NCBI GenBank assembly: GCA_016199605.1
Contig: JACQGJ010000321.1
Span: 1-7,442, forward strand
Length of the DNA stretch: 7,442 nt
Origin: Armatimonadota bacterium
Lineage (GTDB): Bacteria; Armatimonadota; Abditibacteriia; CG2-30-59-28
Direction of reading: 5' to 3'
This document shows, piece by piece, positions 1 to 6,742 of the stretch. Every line of letters begins with the position of its first letter. The stretch's first letter is position 1. The position numbers and the translations under genes were made by a program. The notes under the pieces were generated by a model. It was given only the letters and a program-made list of their open reading frames with translations. It did no database searches and was not told the DNA's origin.

Positions 1-1
1 C

Positions 2-58
2 GAGATCTCCGGAGTGAAGAGCATACCGTGGATGGTCAAACGTCTGCGGGAAGATTAA
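2..58 (+). CDS. C-terminal tail of an upstream gene (partial)
   Basis: An open frame enters from the left edge and ends at TAA 56-58, giving the tail EISGVKSIPWMVKRLRED. The stop lies directly against the Shine-Dalgarno (57-63) of the next gene, as expected for two genes in one plus-strand operon. Third-position composition looks gene-like. A second frame (from base 1 to TGA 73-75) is also open and would overlap the next start, but its residue composition is less convincing. The fragment is too short to assign to a family. Confidence 0.4.
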   Translation, partial: EISGVKSIPWMVKRLRED

Positions 59-71
59 GGGAGCAAACGGT

Positions 72-434
72 GTGATGTGTGCCCGGTCCAGCAGAGCTGC
101 GAATCACGCTCGCTTGAAAGTGTGGATCGTGGCCACGCGGATAATGGTCGGACTTTGGCTTCTTGAACTGGCACTGATGCTGATTCCCGGGGATTACTGG
201 CCAGGTCTGGAAACTCCCTTCAGCACGGTGCTTTTCACTTGTCTGGTATGGGCAAATGTTGGCTCTCTGGTCAACGTCGTCATCATCTGGGCTGGAGCAT
301 CCTTTGTCCTCCGTGTTAGGGACAGGTATACGAAGAAAGCGTGGGCGCTTTTGATGCGGTCAGCGGCACTTTCTTTTATCCTATTCCTTTTGATGATCTT
401 TATATTGATGAGGCAGAATATGACTGAAGACTGA
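72..434 (+). CDS. Small three-helix membrane protein of unknown function
   Basis: This 120-residue protein matches no family I recognise. It has a short basic N-terminus (several Arg/Lys in residues 4-16), then three hydrophobic segments at roughly 17-39, 52-78 and 94-112. A charged loop (RVRDRYTKK, 81-89) separates helices 2 and 3, and the C-terminus is short and acidic (MTED). It is therefore probably an integral inner-membrane protein with no soluble domain. The start is GTG at 72, eight bases after a strong AAGGGAG Shine-Dalgarno (57-63); ATG at 75 is the alternative. It begins 13 bases after the preceding stop, so it is likely the last gene of an upstream operon, and it converges on the oxidoreductase gene. 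That it is a real gene is well supported; no function can be given. Confidence 0.72.
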   Translation: MMCARSSRAANHARLKVWIVATRIMVGLWLLELALMLIPGDYWPGLETPFSTVLFTCLVWANVGSLVNVVIIWAGASFVLRVRDRYTKKAWALLMRSAALSFILFLLMIFILMRQNMTED

Positions 435-472
435 GATGACACGGGCCAGGAGTCTTTCAGGCAGAGCGGGAG

Positions 473-501
473 GGGCGTCCTGCAGGGCGCTTGGGACGCC
501 C
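473..501. terminator. Hairpin between convergent genes, possible bidirectional terminator
   Basis: GGGCGTCC (473-480) and GGACGCCC (494-501) form a perfect 8-bp GC-rich stem around a 13-base loop. It sits in the 80-base gap between the plus-strand membrane gene and the convergent minus-strand oxidoreductase. Neither side has a good T-run, so this is at best a weak intrinsic terminator or a transcript-end stabiliser. The position is what supports the call. Confidence 0.45.
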
Positions 502-514
502 TCAGCAATCTCCT

Positions 515-1531
515 CTATATAGAACTGCTGTAAATCCGATCAACCAGTTCCATTGTCTTCACCGCGTCTGAGAAGCAGGAAGACGGCTGTTTGTGGGTCT
601 TGACGCAGTCTATGAAATGCCGGTTCTCGTGATAGAAGCCGAGGTAATGGTACGGCTCCGTTCCGGGGCCCATTGTCTTGGGATCGAGGTGCTCTTCGAG
701 AGCGCCGTTATCTCCGTAGATAACCCCGTGCTCGTCCGGGTCGATGAAAGCCGCCATCGAAGTGCCGTGCATTTCGCACTTGAAGAACCGCCTCCCCGAA
801 CACCAGTTCCCCAGAAGGATTCCCGTCACGCCGTTCGCGAAGGACACCAGAGCGTGAAAGCAATTGGGGAATTCCTTACCGATGCACCGGACATCACTCG
901 CCACGGACCGTACCTCGCTGCCACCAAACCACCGGAGCAGGTCCACGGCATGGACCGTATCGGAGGTCATGATATCAATGGCCCCACCATAGTAGCCGAG
1001 AGCCTCCGGCCCGTCTTTGTAGAATATCCCCACGGCGGTGTGAATCGGCCCCCGCTTCTCAAGCTTCTTCCTGGCTGCGACAATCGCGGGAACGTGACGT
1101 CGTTGGAACCCGACGGCGGTGACGCAATCATTTCTCTCCGTGTGGTGGGCCAGAGTTCGTGCCTGGTAGGTTGTGAGGGCCAGAGGTTTCTCCACAAACA
1201 GATGCAGCTTGTGGTTGAGGACCCAAGCTGCCACATCGTATACATGGTGGGGAGGCATGAGAGCATATACCGCGTCCGGCGCAGTCTCTTCGATCATCTT
1301 CTGGTAACTTGCGAAGGTGCGGCTAATCTGGAACTTCTCCGCCGTCGCCTTCAACTTGTCTTCCACCATATCGCATAACCCGACGATCTCGACATCCTTG
1401 AATTCCACCAAGGACGGATAGTGGACTGCATTGGCCATCCCTCCCGCGCCAATGAGAGCGACCCTGACCTTCTTCGTGGGTTTCCCGCCGTCGCGTTTCC
1501 TGGTTGTTTGGGTTTTCGTTTGTGCTGCCAA
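515..1531 (-). CDS. Gfo/Idh/MocA family oxidoreductase
   Basis: Predicted cytoplasmic NAD(P)-dependent dehydrogenase of the glucose-fructose oxidoreductase / inositol dehydrogenase superfamily, acting on a sugar, cyclitol or sugar derivative. Residue numbers below count from the GTG at 1540. The Rossmann fold starts at KVRVALIGAGGMA (24-36, the GxGxxA dinucleotide site), with an acidic residue ending strand 2 near D57. The family signature EKPLAL is at 117-122, with the nicotinamide-side Lys at K118. The C-terminal domain has the substrate-side motif DTVHAVDLLRW (194-204), with H197 in the usual catalytic-histidine position. Length is normal for the family. The longest frame opens at GTG 1540, but GAGGTG (1538-1543) sits six bases before TTG 1531, so I prefer TTG. 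It lies about 115 bases downstream of the glycosidase gene and is probably in its operon. The substrate cannot be read from the sequence. Confidence 0.93.
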   Translation of the reverse strand: MAAQTKTQTTRKRDGGKPTKKVRVALIGAGGMANAVHYPSLVEFKDVEIVGLCDMVEDKLKATAEKFQISRTFASYQKMIEETAPDAVYALMPPHHVYDVAAWVLNHKLHLFVEKPLALTTYQARTLAHHTERNDCVTAVGFQRRHVPAIVAARKKLEKRGPIHTAVGIFYKDGPEALGYYGGAIDIMTSDTVHAVDLLRWFGGSEVRSVASDVRCIGKEFPNCFHALVSFANGVTGILLGNWCSGRRFFKCEMHGTSMAAFIDPDEHGVIYGDNGALEEHLDPKTMGPGTEPYHYLGFYHENRHFIDCVKTHKQPSSCFSDAVKTMELVDRIYSSSI

Positions 1532-1645
1532 AGTATTCACCTCATGCGTCTTGTCATCGGAAGCTGTGTCGCATGTCCTGCCACGACAAGTTCCATCATA
1601 TCCTCTGTCAGTTCGCCTCGGGGACTGGCAATCCTCCCAAGATCC

Positions 1646-2875
1646 TCATTCTGTTGCCAGACGGATCCCTCCAGGAGTGTCACCTGATTTGTGCGCGAGA
1701 TCCTCCTGTAGATGCCAAACGGCCAGAGCATTGCTGGCGGGTCGCTCCCTGCCCTCCGAGGGGCGGTTCACAATCGTCCCACGGAGGGACATGACGCTGC
1801 TGCCCCCGCTGTCCAGCCCCATGGCCTCTTTCGCGCCCAGACGGACCAGCAAGCGCGCCAACTCCGTGAAGGTCATCCCGACGCTGTAGCCCACCTGCCG
1901 ACCGTCTACTACGACGAAAAGGAGTTTGTGATCGTAGGTGACGCCGACCGCGGTTCGCGGATTGGGCACTCGGTAGTTCTTCCCGAAGTTCTCCCGGTGC
2001 TGACCGACATAGACTCGCCCCTCAGCCACGAGCCTCGGACCCCCTGACAGGGCCTCAACTACGCTTTCCCAGCCCGCGGACAGTGAGAACGCTCTGCGGA
2101 CTGGCTCGCCCAGCTCAAACCAGGGAAACATCCCACGGGAAGTGCCGTGAAAGGAGAGAACGTAGCCCTCCGATGGGATGGGGGTGTTGTTCACGGTGCG
2201 TTGAACGACCTGTCCATTCCTGACGACAATCTCAAGTCCGGAGGGATTGGTTCGGGTTCTGGTGCCGTATTCCGAGGTGTAGAGGATTACCTCGTCTGCT
2301 TTGCGCGGCCGATTGATTCCCCACAGCCCAACGGTTCTGTGTCCGTGAGGCAAGTCCACTTGCAGTTGCGCCCGTGGCACACCGATGATCGCCGTTCCCC
2401 TGTCGGTGATGCCAAACGCCGTGCGATAGAGTTTGGTCTTCTGGAGGACCTTGCCGTCCACGATCACCAGTCCAATGGGAAGCGCCGGTTTTTCCCCGCG
2501 GCTGAAGAAAGTGCCGTTAATCGCGGCCAGGGCTCCGACCCGCCGGCAGAGCCGGCTGACTCTCTCGAGACGCCCTACATGGTCGTAAGCCAGGACAGGC
2601 TTGACCCGGAGACAGGGAGAGGTGTAGTTGATCTTCAGGACAAAGACGTGGTTCGGCCAAGCAGGGCTGCCCTGCTTGATGTGGTAGTAGCTGATTCCCG
2701 GCGCGAGATCCCTCCCCCACGACTTCTCACCATAGGAAGTTTGGCACCAGAGGCCAAACCACAGGCAGGTGAGGGCAACCGGCAGCCGCGTTCGTGTACA
2801 GGTAGCCCTCGCAAGTCGGTGGGTTCCCGGGAATGATAGAAAGACGCACCTGTGAATCAATCTGACAAGATACAA
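1646..2875 (-). CDS. Secreted phosphodiester glycosidase family protein (NAGPA/DUF2233 domain)
   Basis: Predicted exported protein with the domain of mammalian GlcNAc-1-phosphodiester alpha-N-acetylglucosaminidase. Bacterial members are thought to hydrolyse sugar-phosphodiester links, probably in envelope or extracellular glycans. Numbering is from the longest frame (TTG 2935). A basic stretch and a hydrophobic core (LPVALTCLWFGLW, 51-63) form a signal peptide. Family motifs follow in order: AAINGTFF (137-144), ALSGGPRLV (295-303), RTAVGVTYD (327-335), GLDSGGSSVM (373-382) and a closing RPASNALAVW (398-407). I see no in-frame ATG or GTG before the domain, so the start must be TTG (or CTG). 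TTG 2935 and 2932 lie on the far side of the terminator belonging to the preceding gene. I therefore chose TTG 2875, which follows GGGGG (2881-2885) and gives 409 residues; TTG 2860 is also possible. The family call is firm, the start is not. Confidence 0.88.
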   Translation of the reverse strand: MYLVRLIHRCVFLSFPGTHRLARATCTRTRLPVALTCLWFGLWCQTSYGEKSWGRDLAPGISYYHIKQGSPAWPNHVFVLKINYTSPCLRVKPVLAYDHVGRLERVSRLCRRVGALAAINGTFFSRGEKPALPIGLVIVDGKVLQKTKLYRTAFGITDRGTAIIGVPRAQLQVDLPHGHRTVGLWGINRPRKADEVILYTSEYGTRTRTNPSGLEIVVRNGQVVQRTVNNTPIPSEGYVLSFHGTSRGMFPWFELGEPVRRAFSLSAGWESVVEALSGGPRLVAEGRVYVGQHRENFGKNYRVPNPRTAVGVTYDHKLLFVVVDGRQVGYSVGMTFTELARLLVRLGAKEAMGLDSGGSSVMSLRGTIVNRPSEGRERPASNALAVWHLQEDLAHKSGDTPGGIRLATE

Positions 2876-2885
2876 ATCGACCCCC

Positions 2886-2930
2886 GAATAAAAGCGAGAG
2901 CGTCGAAGAGTCTGCGACTCCTCGACGCTC
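2886..2930 (-). terminator. Strong intrinsic terminator of the DksA-like gene
   Basis: On the minus strand, a 15-bp stem (2930-2916 with 2912-2898) closes on a three-base loop, followed by TCGCTTTTATTC. The one non-Watson-Crick position (2921/2907) is a G-U pair in minus-strand RNA but an A-C mismatch in plus-strand RNA. Together with the T-rich tail on that side, this shows which strand uses it. It begins about 30 bases after the DksA-like stop at 2960. It also overlaps the extreme 5' part of the longest glycosidase frame, which argues against the upstream TTG starts there. Confidence 0.85.
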
Positions 2931-2959
2931 AACAAGCAGCCTGTAGGCCGGGACTGAGA

Positions 2960-3367
2960 TCAGAATCCCTCAACAAGGCTTTGGCATTTCAGACATAACG
3001 TCGCATGCGGCAGAGCTTCGAGCCTGGCTTTCGCAATCTTTCCTTCGCAAATGTCGCAGATCCCGTAAGTTCCCTCATGGATTTTCCGCAGAGCCATGTC
3101 GATGTCTTGAATCGTGTCTTCCAGGGACTCATTGACCGATATGTCAATCTCCTTCGCCATCAAGGAATTGGAAAGGTCAACCGTCCCTTCATCTTCTCCA
3201 GCGTCCTCATTCGGGAGGGATCCTTCTACCTCCGCCGTACGACGACGGATCCGATCTCGCTCGTCTGCCAACGACCGCTTCTCTTGCAGCAGTCGCTCCT
3301 CAAACTTCTTCGTTTCAGGATTTATCTCCTGGCGACTACTGGTGCGCTTAATCACTGTCTGTGGCAT
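2960..3367 (-). CDS. DksA/TraR family zinc-finger protein
   Basis: A 135-residue cytoplasmic protein of the DksA/TraR family. Members bind in the RNA polymerase secondary channel and tune transcription initiation, often with ppGpp. The C-terminus holds a canonical C4 zinc finger, C104-x2-C107-x17-C125-x2-C128, within the family signature ARLEALPHATLCLKCQ. Two helices (about 19-47 and 64-97) should form the coiled coil. The linking tip is acidic (NEDAGEDEG, 53-61) and lacks the D-x-x-D-x-A tip motif of E. coli DksA. The first 15 residues are basic and polar. The ATG start at 3367 has a near-ideal GAGGAGGT ribosome binding site (3376-3383) eight bases upstream, suggesting high expression. It is monocistronic, with a terminator just after the stop. 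I give no symbol because orthology to dksA itself is unproven. Confidence 0.92.
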   Translation of the reverse strand: MPQTVIKRTSSRQEINPETKKFEERLLQEKRSLADERDRIRRRTAEVEGSLPNEDAGEDEGTVDLSNSLMAKEIDISVNESLEDTIQDIDMALRKIHEGTYGICDICEGKIAKARLEALPHATLCLKCQSLVEGF

Positions 3368-3623
3368 GGTTCGTTACCTCCTCTCAGTTTCTGTCTTCGG
3401 CAGCATACTTTGCAGCCCAAGAAAAGATAATGCACCTTCGATAGTGCGCTCTTTATTCCACAGTCCCACTGGTTAGGAACATGTCAGACGTTATTTTTAC
3501 GCCAAAAGTTCCTGGAAGCCTGAAATGTACTCCCGGACACCCCAAGGGGAGATCCTCCTCTCCATGCATTGCGTGCCTCGGAAAGCCTCTGGCCTCCAGG
3601 AGATTCGGGAATCACATCGACAC
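3368..3623. other. Intergenic gap between the ccm operon and the DksA-like gene
   Basis: These 256 bases contain no gene I can support. On the minus strand, after the ccmI-like stop, CCTGGAGGCC (3600-3591) can pair with GGCTTCCAGG (3520-3511) over 10 bp with one G-U, closing a roughly 70-base loop that ends before ACTTTTGG. The wobble again favours minus-strand RNA. This may mark the end of the ccm transcript but is not a classic terminator. The promoter of the DksA-like gene must also lie here, but I could not identify it. Confidence 0.4.
3376..3383 (-). promoter_or_regulatory. Strong Shine-Dalgarno of the DksA-like gene
   Basis: GAGGAGGT on the minus strand, eight bases before ATG 3367, is almost a full anti-16S match and fixes that start. 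I found no convincing -35/-10 pair for this gene in the gap upstream. Confidence 0.8.
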
Positions 3624-4100
3624 TCACAATACCTCTGACTCCGGCGATCCACAACGAGAGCAGAAGTTGTCGGCCTCAGACAGTCCAAACCCGCACTTGG
3701 AGCACGACTTCTGCTTGCGGGCCGATGCCCGGCCGGTGTCTCGGATTCTCGCACCTCGTCCCTTGCGGCGCGCAGCGATTGCTCGCTCGATTTCATCGTC
3801 CTCTGCTGCAGGGCCAGAGGTGCATTTGTCGAGGGCTGCGATGACTTCCACGGCTCGGTGACGGAGCGACTGGTTCATCGATCCATAGTCGCCTTCTGAC
3901 ACTTTCCCCGCGTGGTAGTCGAACTCAAGATCCTTGATCGCACGGTACAAGTGCTCCTTATCGGCCAGAAGGGCCGTCACGCGCAGCGGAACGTCCGGGA
4001 ACGATTCAACCTCAACCAGAGATCCAGACCCCAGGAGAGGACGGGCCACCCACCAGATTGCGACGCACAGCATGACACCGGCCATCAGGTAAGTCATCAC
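3624..4100 (-). CDS. CcmI-like cytochrome c maturation protein with C-terminal zinc ribbon
   Basis: A 158-residue protein resembling the N-terminal part of CcmI, the membrane factor that helps present apocytochrome c to the haem ligation complex. Residues 2-24 form a single transmembrane helix. Residues 43-91 (ALLADKEHLYRAIKDLEFDY, then GKVSEGDYGSMNQSL) match the short helical segment typical of CcmI-type proteins. There is no TPR domain. Instead a basic linker (110-131) leads to C133-x2-C136-x10-C147-x2-C150, a zinc-ribbon pattern. The gene is translationally coupled to ccmH: GTG 4100 overlaps the ccmH stop by four bases, and ATG 4097 shares one base with it. AAGGA in the ccmH tail serves either start. 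The CcmI relation rests on the helix pattern and operon position and is moderately secure; the zinc ribbon is plain. Confidence 0.82.
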   Translation of the reverse strand: MMTYLMAGVMLCVAIWWVARPLLGSGSLVEVESFPDVPLRVTALLADKEHLYRAIKDLEFDYHAGKVSEGDYGSMNQSLRHRAVEVIAALDKCTSGPAAEDDEIERAIAARRKGRGARIRDTGRASARKQKSCSKCGFGLSEADNFCSRCGSPESEVL

Positions 4101-4660
4101 TCGTAGTCCTTCAACTCCTGATCGAGCCGACTCTCCAGAGGCGTAGCGCCCTTTCCGCGGACCTCCGGGGAGCTATTCGTCTCCTCACCCTCTCGGGTGT
4201 AATCTGAGTCCCCCGCCTTTCTGCTCTTCACAAACCTCACAAAAACTATTGATCCTGCGGCGAGGGACAGGAAAGGCATGATCCACGCCGCTACGTTAAA
4301 GCCCTTCCATGGAGGCGGAGCGCCAACAATTTCCTCACCGTACTTGTCCATGAAGTAGTCTAAAATCTCTCGTTTCGACAATCCTCCCTTTACCTTGTTG
4401 CGAATCTCGCCGCGGATTTTCTGGGCGTTGCTGCATTCGCAGTCCCGAATCGGCATGTTCCCGCATCCGCACAAGCACACCAGTTCGCCGGAGATATCCC
4501 TTTCGCTTACCGAAAAAGCCGGCGTGGCGACAGGCACCCCCATCAACTGCAGGAGGACACAAACGATGACGACCCTTGGCCCGTTACTCGACACATGGGA
4601 TGTTGGGTCGGCCATCTCGGTAAAGCCTTTGCGGGTAAGCCCCGGCCTATTTAGATTCAT
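4097..4660 (-). CDS. ccmH: CcmH/CycL/NrfF-type cytochrome c maturation protein, cysteine-rich variant
   Basis: In System I, CcmH is a membrane-anchored periplasmic thiol protein that handles apocytochrome CXXCH cysteines next to CcmF. Here a signal peptide (hydrophobic core about 29-48) is followed by SERDISGELVCLCGCGNM (52-69), then IRDCEC (71-76) and the family's helical part (SKREILDYFMDKYGEEIVGAPP, 95-116). The C-terminal membrane helix is about 124-144, and the tail is charged. Fold order and length fit the family. The active site does not: where classical CcmH has LRCxxC, this has C62-x-C64-x-C66 plus C74-x-C76, five cysteines in 15 residues. The start is ATG 4660; ATG 4615 also gives a complete signal peptide. 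It follows ccmF by 54 bases and overlaps the ccmI-like gene. Confidence 0.9.
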   Translation of the reverse strand: MNLNRPGLTRKGFTEMADPTSHVSSNGPRVVIVCVLLQLMGVPVATPAFSVSERDISGELVCLCGCGNMPIRDCECSNAQKIRGEIRNKVKGGLSKREILDYFMDKYGEEIVGAPPPWKGFNVAAWIMPFLSLAAGSIVFVRFVKSRKAGDSDYTREGEETNSSPEVRGKGATPLESRLDQELKDYE

Positions 4661-4680
4661 GCTGCCTTGTTCCAGTCCTC

Positions 4681-4696
4681 GTGTGCGAAGAGTTGT
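4681..4696 (-). repeat. 16-nt motif in the ccmF-ccmH gap (copy 2)
   Basis: On the minus strand this reads ACAACTCTTCGCACAC, 20 bases before the ccmH start. It matches the motif in the ccmE-ccmF gap (6743-6758) at 15 of 16 positions. Neither copy is in coding sequence. The function is unknown; it could be a protein or small-RNA binding site, or a processing site in the polycistronic message. Confidence 0.6.
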
Positions 4697-4714
4697 ACTT
4701 CGGGGGGCTTTCCA

Positions 4715-6715
4715 CTACGTGACGGGTATGCCGTCCGCCGCCTGTCGCGAGGGAACGTAGGCGGCAACTGGGACCTTCTGCGGATCCGGCAGCATCGCGA
4801 TAGTCGTTCCCGTCAGAATGAAGAGACCACTCAACCACACCAGAGTGATTAGTGGATTCACAAAAACCTTGAACGTGGCAGTGCTATTCCTGTCCCAGTT
4901 GGCGAGGATGACATACAAATCCTCCTTGAGTGTGCCTCGGATCGCGGTTTCCGTAACCGGCTGGTCTTGATCCGGATGGAAGTTCTTCTCGGGGAGCAAC
5001 GTGCCGATGAACCGCTTGCCCTCCCAGACCGCCAGGGAGGCAATGACTCGCTCGCGTGCGGGAGTGGACTGTTCCTTCAGTTGATCGTAGCGTAGGGAAT
5101 AACCGCCGATCTTCATATTCTCGCCGATTCGCAGCGTTGCTTCTTTCTCCAGCTTGTATACGGTAGAGCCAGTAATCCCGGCGAAGAGACTGACAATACC
5201 GAGATGGACGATGTATCCTCCATACCGCCGTCGATTGCGGGCAATAAGGTTAACGAAGCTCAGCCCAAGCGGCTCGCCGGTAATGCTCCGTCTCGCCAGG
5301 GTCCCGCGGTAATACTCGAGGACGATCGTTCCGACGACGAAGGCGCAAAGGGACAGGGGCAGAATGGCCAGGAGCTTTCTTACGCCAAAAACATATAGCA
5401 GCAGGGCGGTCACGAGCGCCGCGAGGGCCGGACGAAGGTAGTTGCGCTTGAGATTCTGCGGAGACGCGCGGCGCCAGGCGATGAGAGGGCAGATGCCGGT
5501 TAGAGCGAGGAGAGCCAGGCCAATCGGCACCATCACGCGGTTGAAATAGGGAGCTGCAACGGTCACTTTGACTCCTCGCACGGCTTCTGAGAGGACCGGG
5601 AACACCGTCCCCCAGAACACGGCGACCGCGGCGCCCAGCAAAAGCAGGTTGTTCAGGAGGAAGCTGGATTCCTTGGAGACGAAGGACTCAATCTCCTCTT
5701 CGCTCTTCAGCTTGTCCCACTGCCGGTGGGTCAGGGCGCAGGACAAGAGCACACTGCCTCCGATAAACATCAGGAAATACGGCCCCAGGTTGGAGTTGGC
5801 AAAGGCGTGAACCGAAGACAGCACCCCACTCCGCGTCAGAAAGGTCCCGAAGATGCTCATGATATACATGAGGCAAACGAGGGAGACATTCCAGACTTTG
5901 AGCATTCCCTTTTTCTCCTGGATCATGACGGAATGCAGGAAGGCGGTGGCGATCAACCACGGCATAAAGGAGGCATTCTCGACGGGATCCCATCCCCAGT
6001 ACCCGCCCCAGCCAAGCTCGACATACGCCCATTGAGCGCCCATCAGGATTCCCATTCCCAGGAAGAGCCACGCAAACAGCGTCCATCGCCGCGTGATCCG
6101 GATCCACGTGTCGTCGAGTTTGCCGGTGGCCAAAGCAGCGATCCCGAAGGCATAAGGAACCACCATCCCGACGTAGCCCACGTAAAGGGTCGGAGGGTGA
6201 AACATCATACTCGGGTTCTGGAGTAAGGGATTGAGCTGCGTTCCGTGAGTGGCAGGAATGGCAAGCTGCTCAAAGGGGTTCGCGCCGAACAACATCACTG
6301 CCGTGAAGAAGGCGGCCGTACCCATAATGGTTGATAGAACATAAGGCATGAGAGCTTCGTGCTGGCGCCGGTTCTGCCAGGCAACAAGGGAGCCGAAGAG
6401 ACCCACCAACCATGCCCATAAGAGCATCGAACCCGCCATGCCCCCCCAGAAAGCCGCGAAGACGTATTGTTTCGGCATGGCGCTGCTGGAATACTCGGCA
6501 ACATACCGCAAGCCGAAATTGTGGACCATCAACTCGTGGATCAGGATACATGAAGCAATCGTGAGAAAACAGAAAACTGCAAACACGGAGTTCCGCGCGC
6601 TCCCCACGAAGTCCCGGCGATGTCGGCGGGCCCCGAAAACGCCGGCGCCTGCCGCGTAGATAGAGAAACAAAGCGCGAAGATGAGAGAGAAATGACCGAG
6701 CTCAGGCAATAACAT
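4715..6715 (-). CDS. ccmF: Cytochrome c haem lyase subunit CcmF
   Basis: Integral membrane haem-handling protein that takes haem from holo-CcmE and, with CcmH, joins it to apocytochrome c on the periplasmic side. The 666-residue length is normal. The haem-binding WWD domain is intact at 229-254 (WAYVELGWGGYWGWDP, then NASFMPWL). All four conserved histidines are visible: H173 in FHPP, H261 in FLHS, H303 in SVHAF and H504 in GGYIVHLG. The first three carry the same numbers as in E. coli CcmF. Many hydrophobic segments span the sequence, with a large periplasmic region at about 517-620 and a last helix at about 620-642. The start ATG 6715 has only a weak AGG-type ribosome binding site. It lies 86 bases after ccmE and 54 before ccmH. 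No missing residues or frameshifts were seen. Confidence 0.97.
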   Translation of the reverse strand: MLLPELGHFSLIFALCFSIYAAGAGVFGARRHRRDFVGSARNSVFAVFCFLTIASCILIHELMVHNFGLRYVAEYSSSAMPKQYVFAAFWGGMAGSMLLWAWLVGLFGSLVAWQNRRQHEALMPYVLSTIMGTAAFFTAVMLFGANPFEQLAIPATHGTQLNPLLQNPSMMFHPPTLYVGYVGMVVPYAFGIAALATGKLDDTWIRITRRWTLFAWLFLGMGILMGAQWAYVELGWGGYWGWDPVENASFMPWLIATAFLHSVMIQEKKGMLKVWNVSLVCLMYIMSIFGTFLTRSGVLSSVHAFANSNLGPYFLMFIGGSVLLSCALTHRQWDKLKSEEEIESFVSKESSFLLNNLLLLGAAVAVFWGTVFPVLSEAVRGVKVTVAAPYFNRVMVPIGLALLALTGICPLIAWRRASPQNLKRNYLRPALAALVTALLLYVFGVRKLLAILPLSLCAFVVGTIVLEYYRGTLARRSITGEPLGLSFVNLIARNRRRYGGYIVHLGIVSLFAGITGSTVYKLEKEATLRIGENMKIGGYSLRYDQLKEQSTPARERVIASLAVWEGKRFIGTLLPEKNFHPDQDQPVTETAIRGTLKEDLYVILANWDRNSTATFKVFVNPLITLVWLSGLFILTGTTIAMLPDPQKVPVAAYVPSRQAADGIPVT

Positions 6716-6742
6716 TACGCACCTGCCGTGATTTCCGGGGGA

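Noticed and set aside
593..1378. 261-codon open frame on the plus strand, antisense to the oxidoreductase
   Set aside because: It lies wholly opposite a gene with intact family motifs, has no ribosome binding site or recognisable domain, and its residue composition is what a GC-rich antisense frame gives.
1541..1645. TATGAT-like -10 in the gap between glycosidase and oxidoreductase
   Set aside because: No acceptable -35 lies 16-19 bases upstream; the nearest TTGCCA is 25 bases away. Co-transcription is the simpler reading.
1537..1731. 64-codon minus-strand frame bridging the glycosidase end and the oxidoreductase start
   Set aside because: It overlaps the glycosidase C-terminus in another frame, has no good ribosome binding site for any internal ATG, and matches no family. 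Its ending exactly at the oxidoreductase start was tempting, but the GAGGTG there is better explained as that gene's ribosome binding site.
2147..2836. 229-codon plus-strand open frame opposite the glycosidase gene
   Set aside because: It is a shadow of a gene whose motifs are clear on the minus strand; no independent coding evidence.
3384..3500. Possible promoters for the DksA-like gene (CATTAT, TATGCT)
   Set aside because: Neither hexamer has a matching -35 at proper spacing, so I do not call either.
3481..3861. 126-codon plus-strand open frame across the ccm/DksA gap
   Set aside because: No ribosome binding site, no domain, and its second half is antisense to the ccmI-like gene.
5726..6226. 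166-codon plus-strand open frame inside ccmF
   Set aside because: It is antisense to the WWD-domain region of ccmF, which is one of the best conserved parts of the window.
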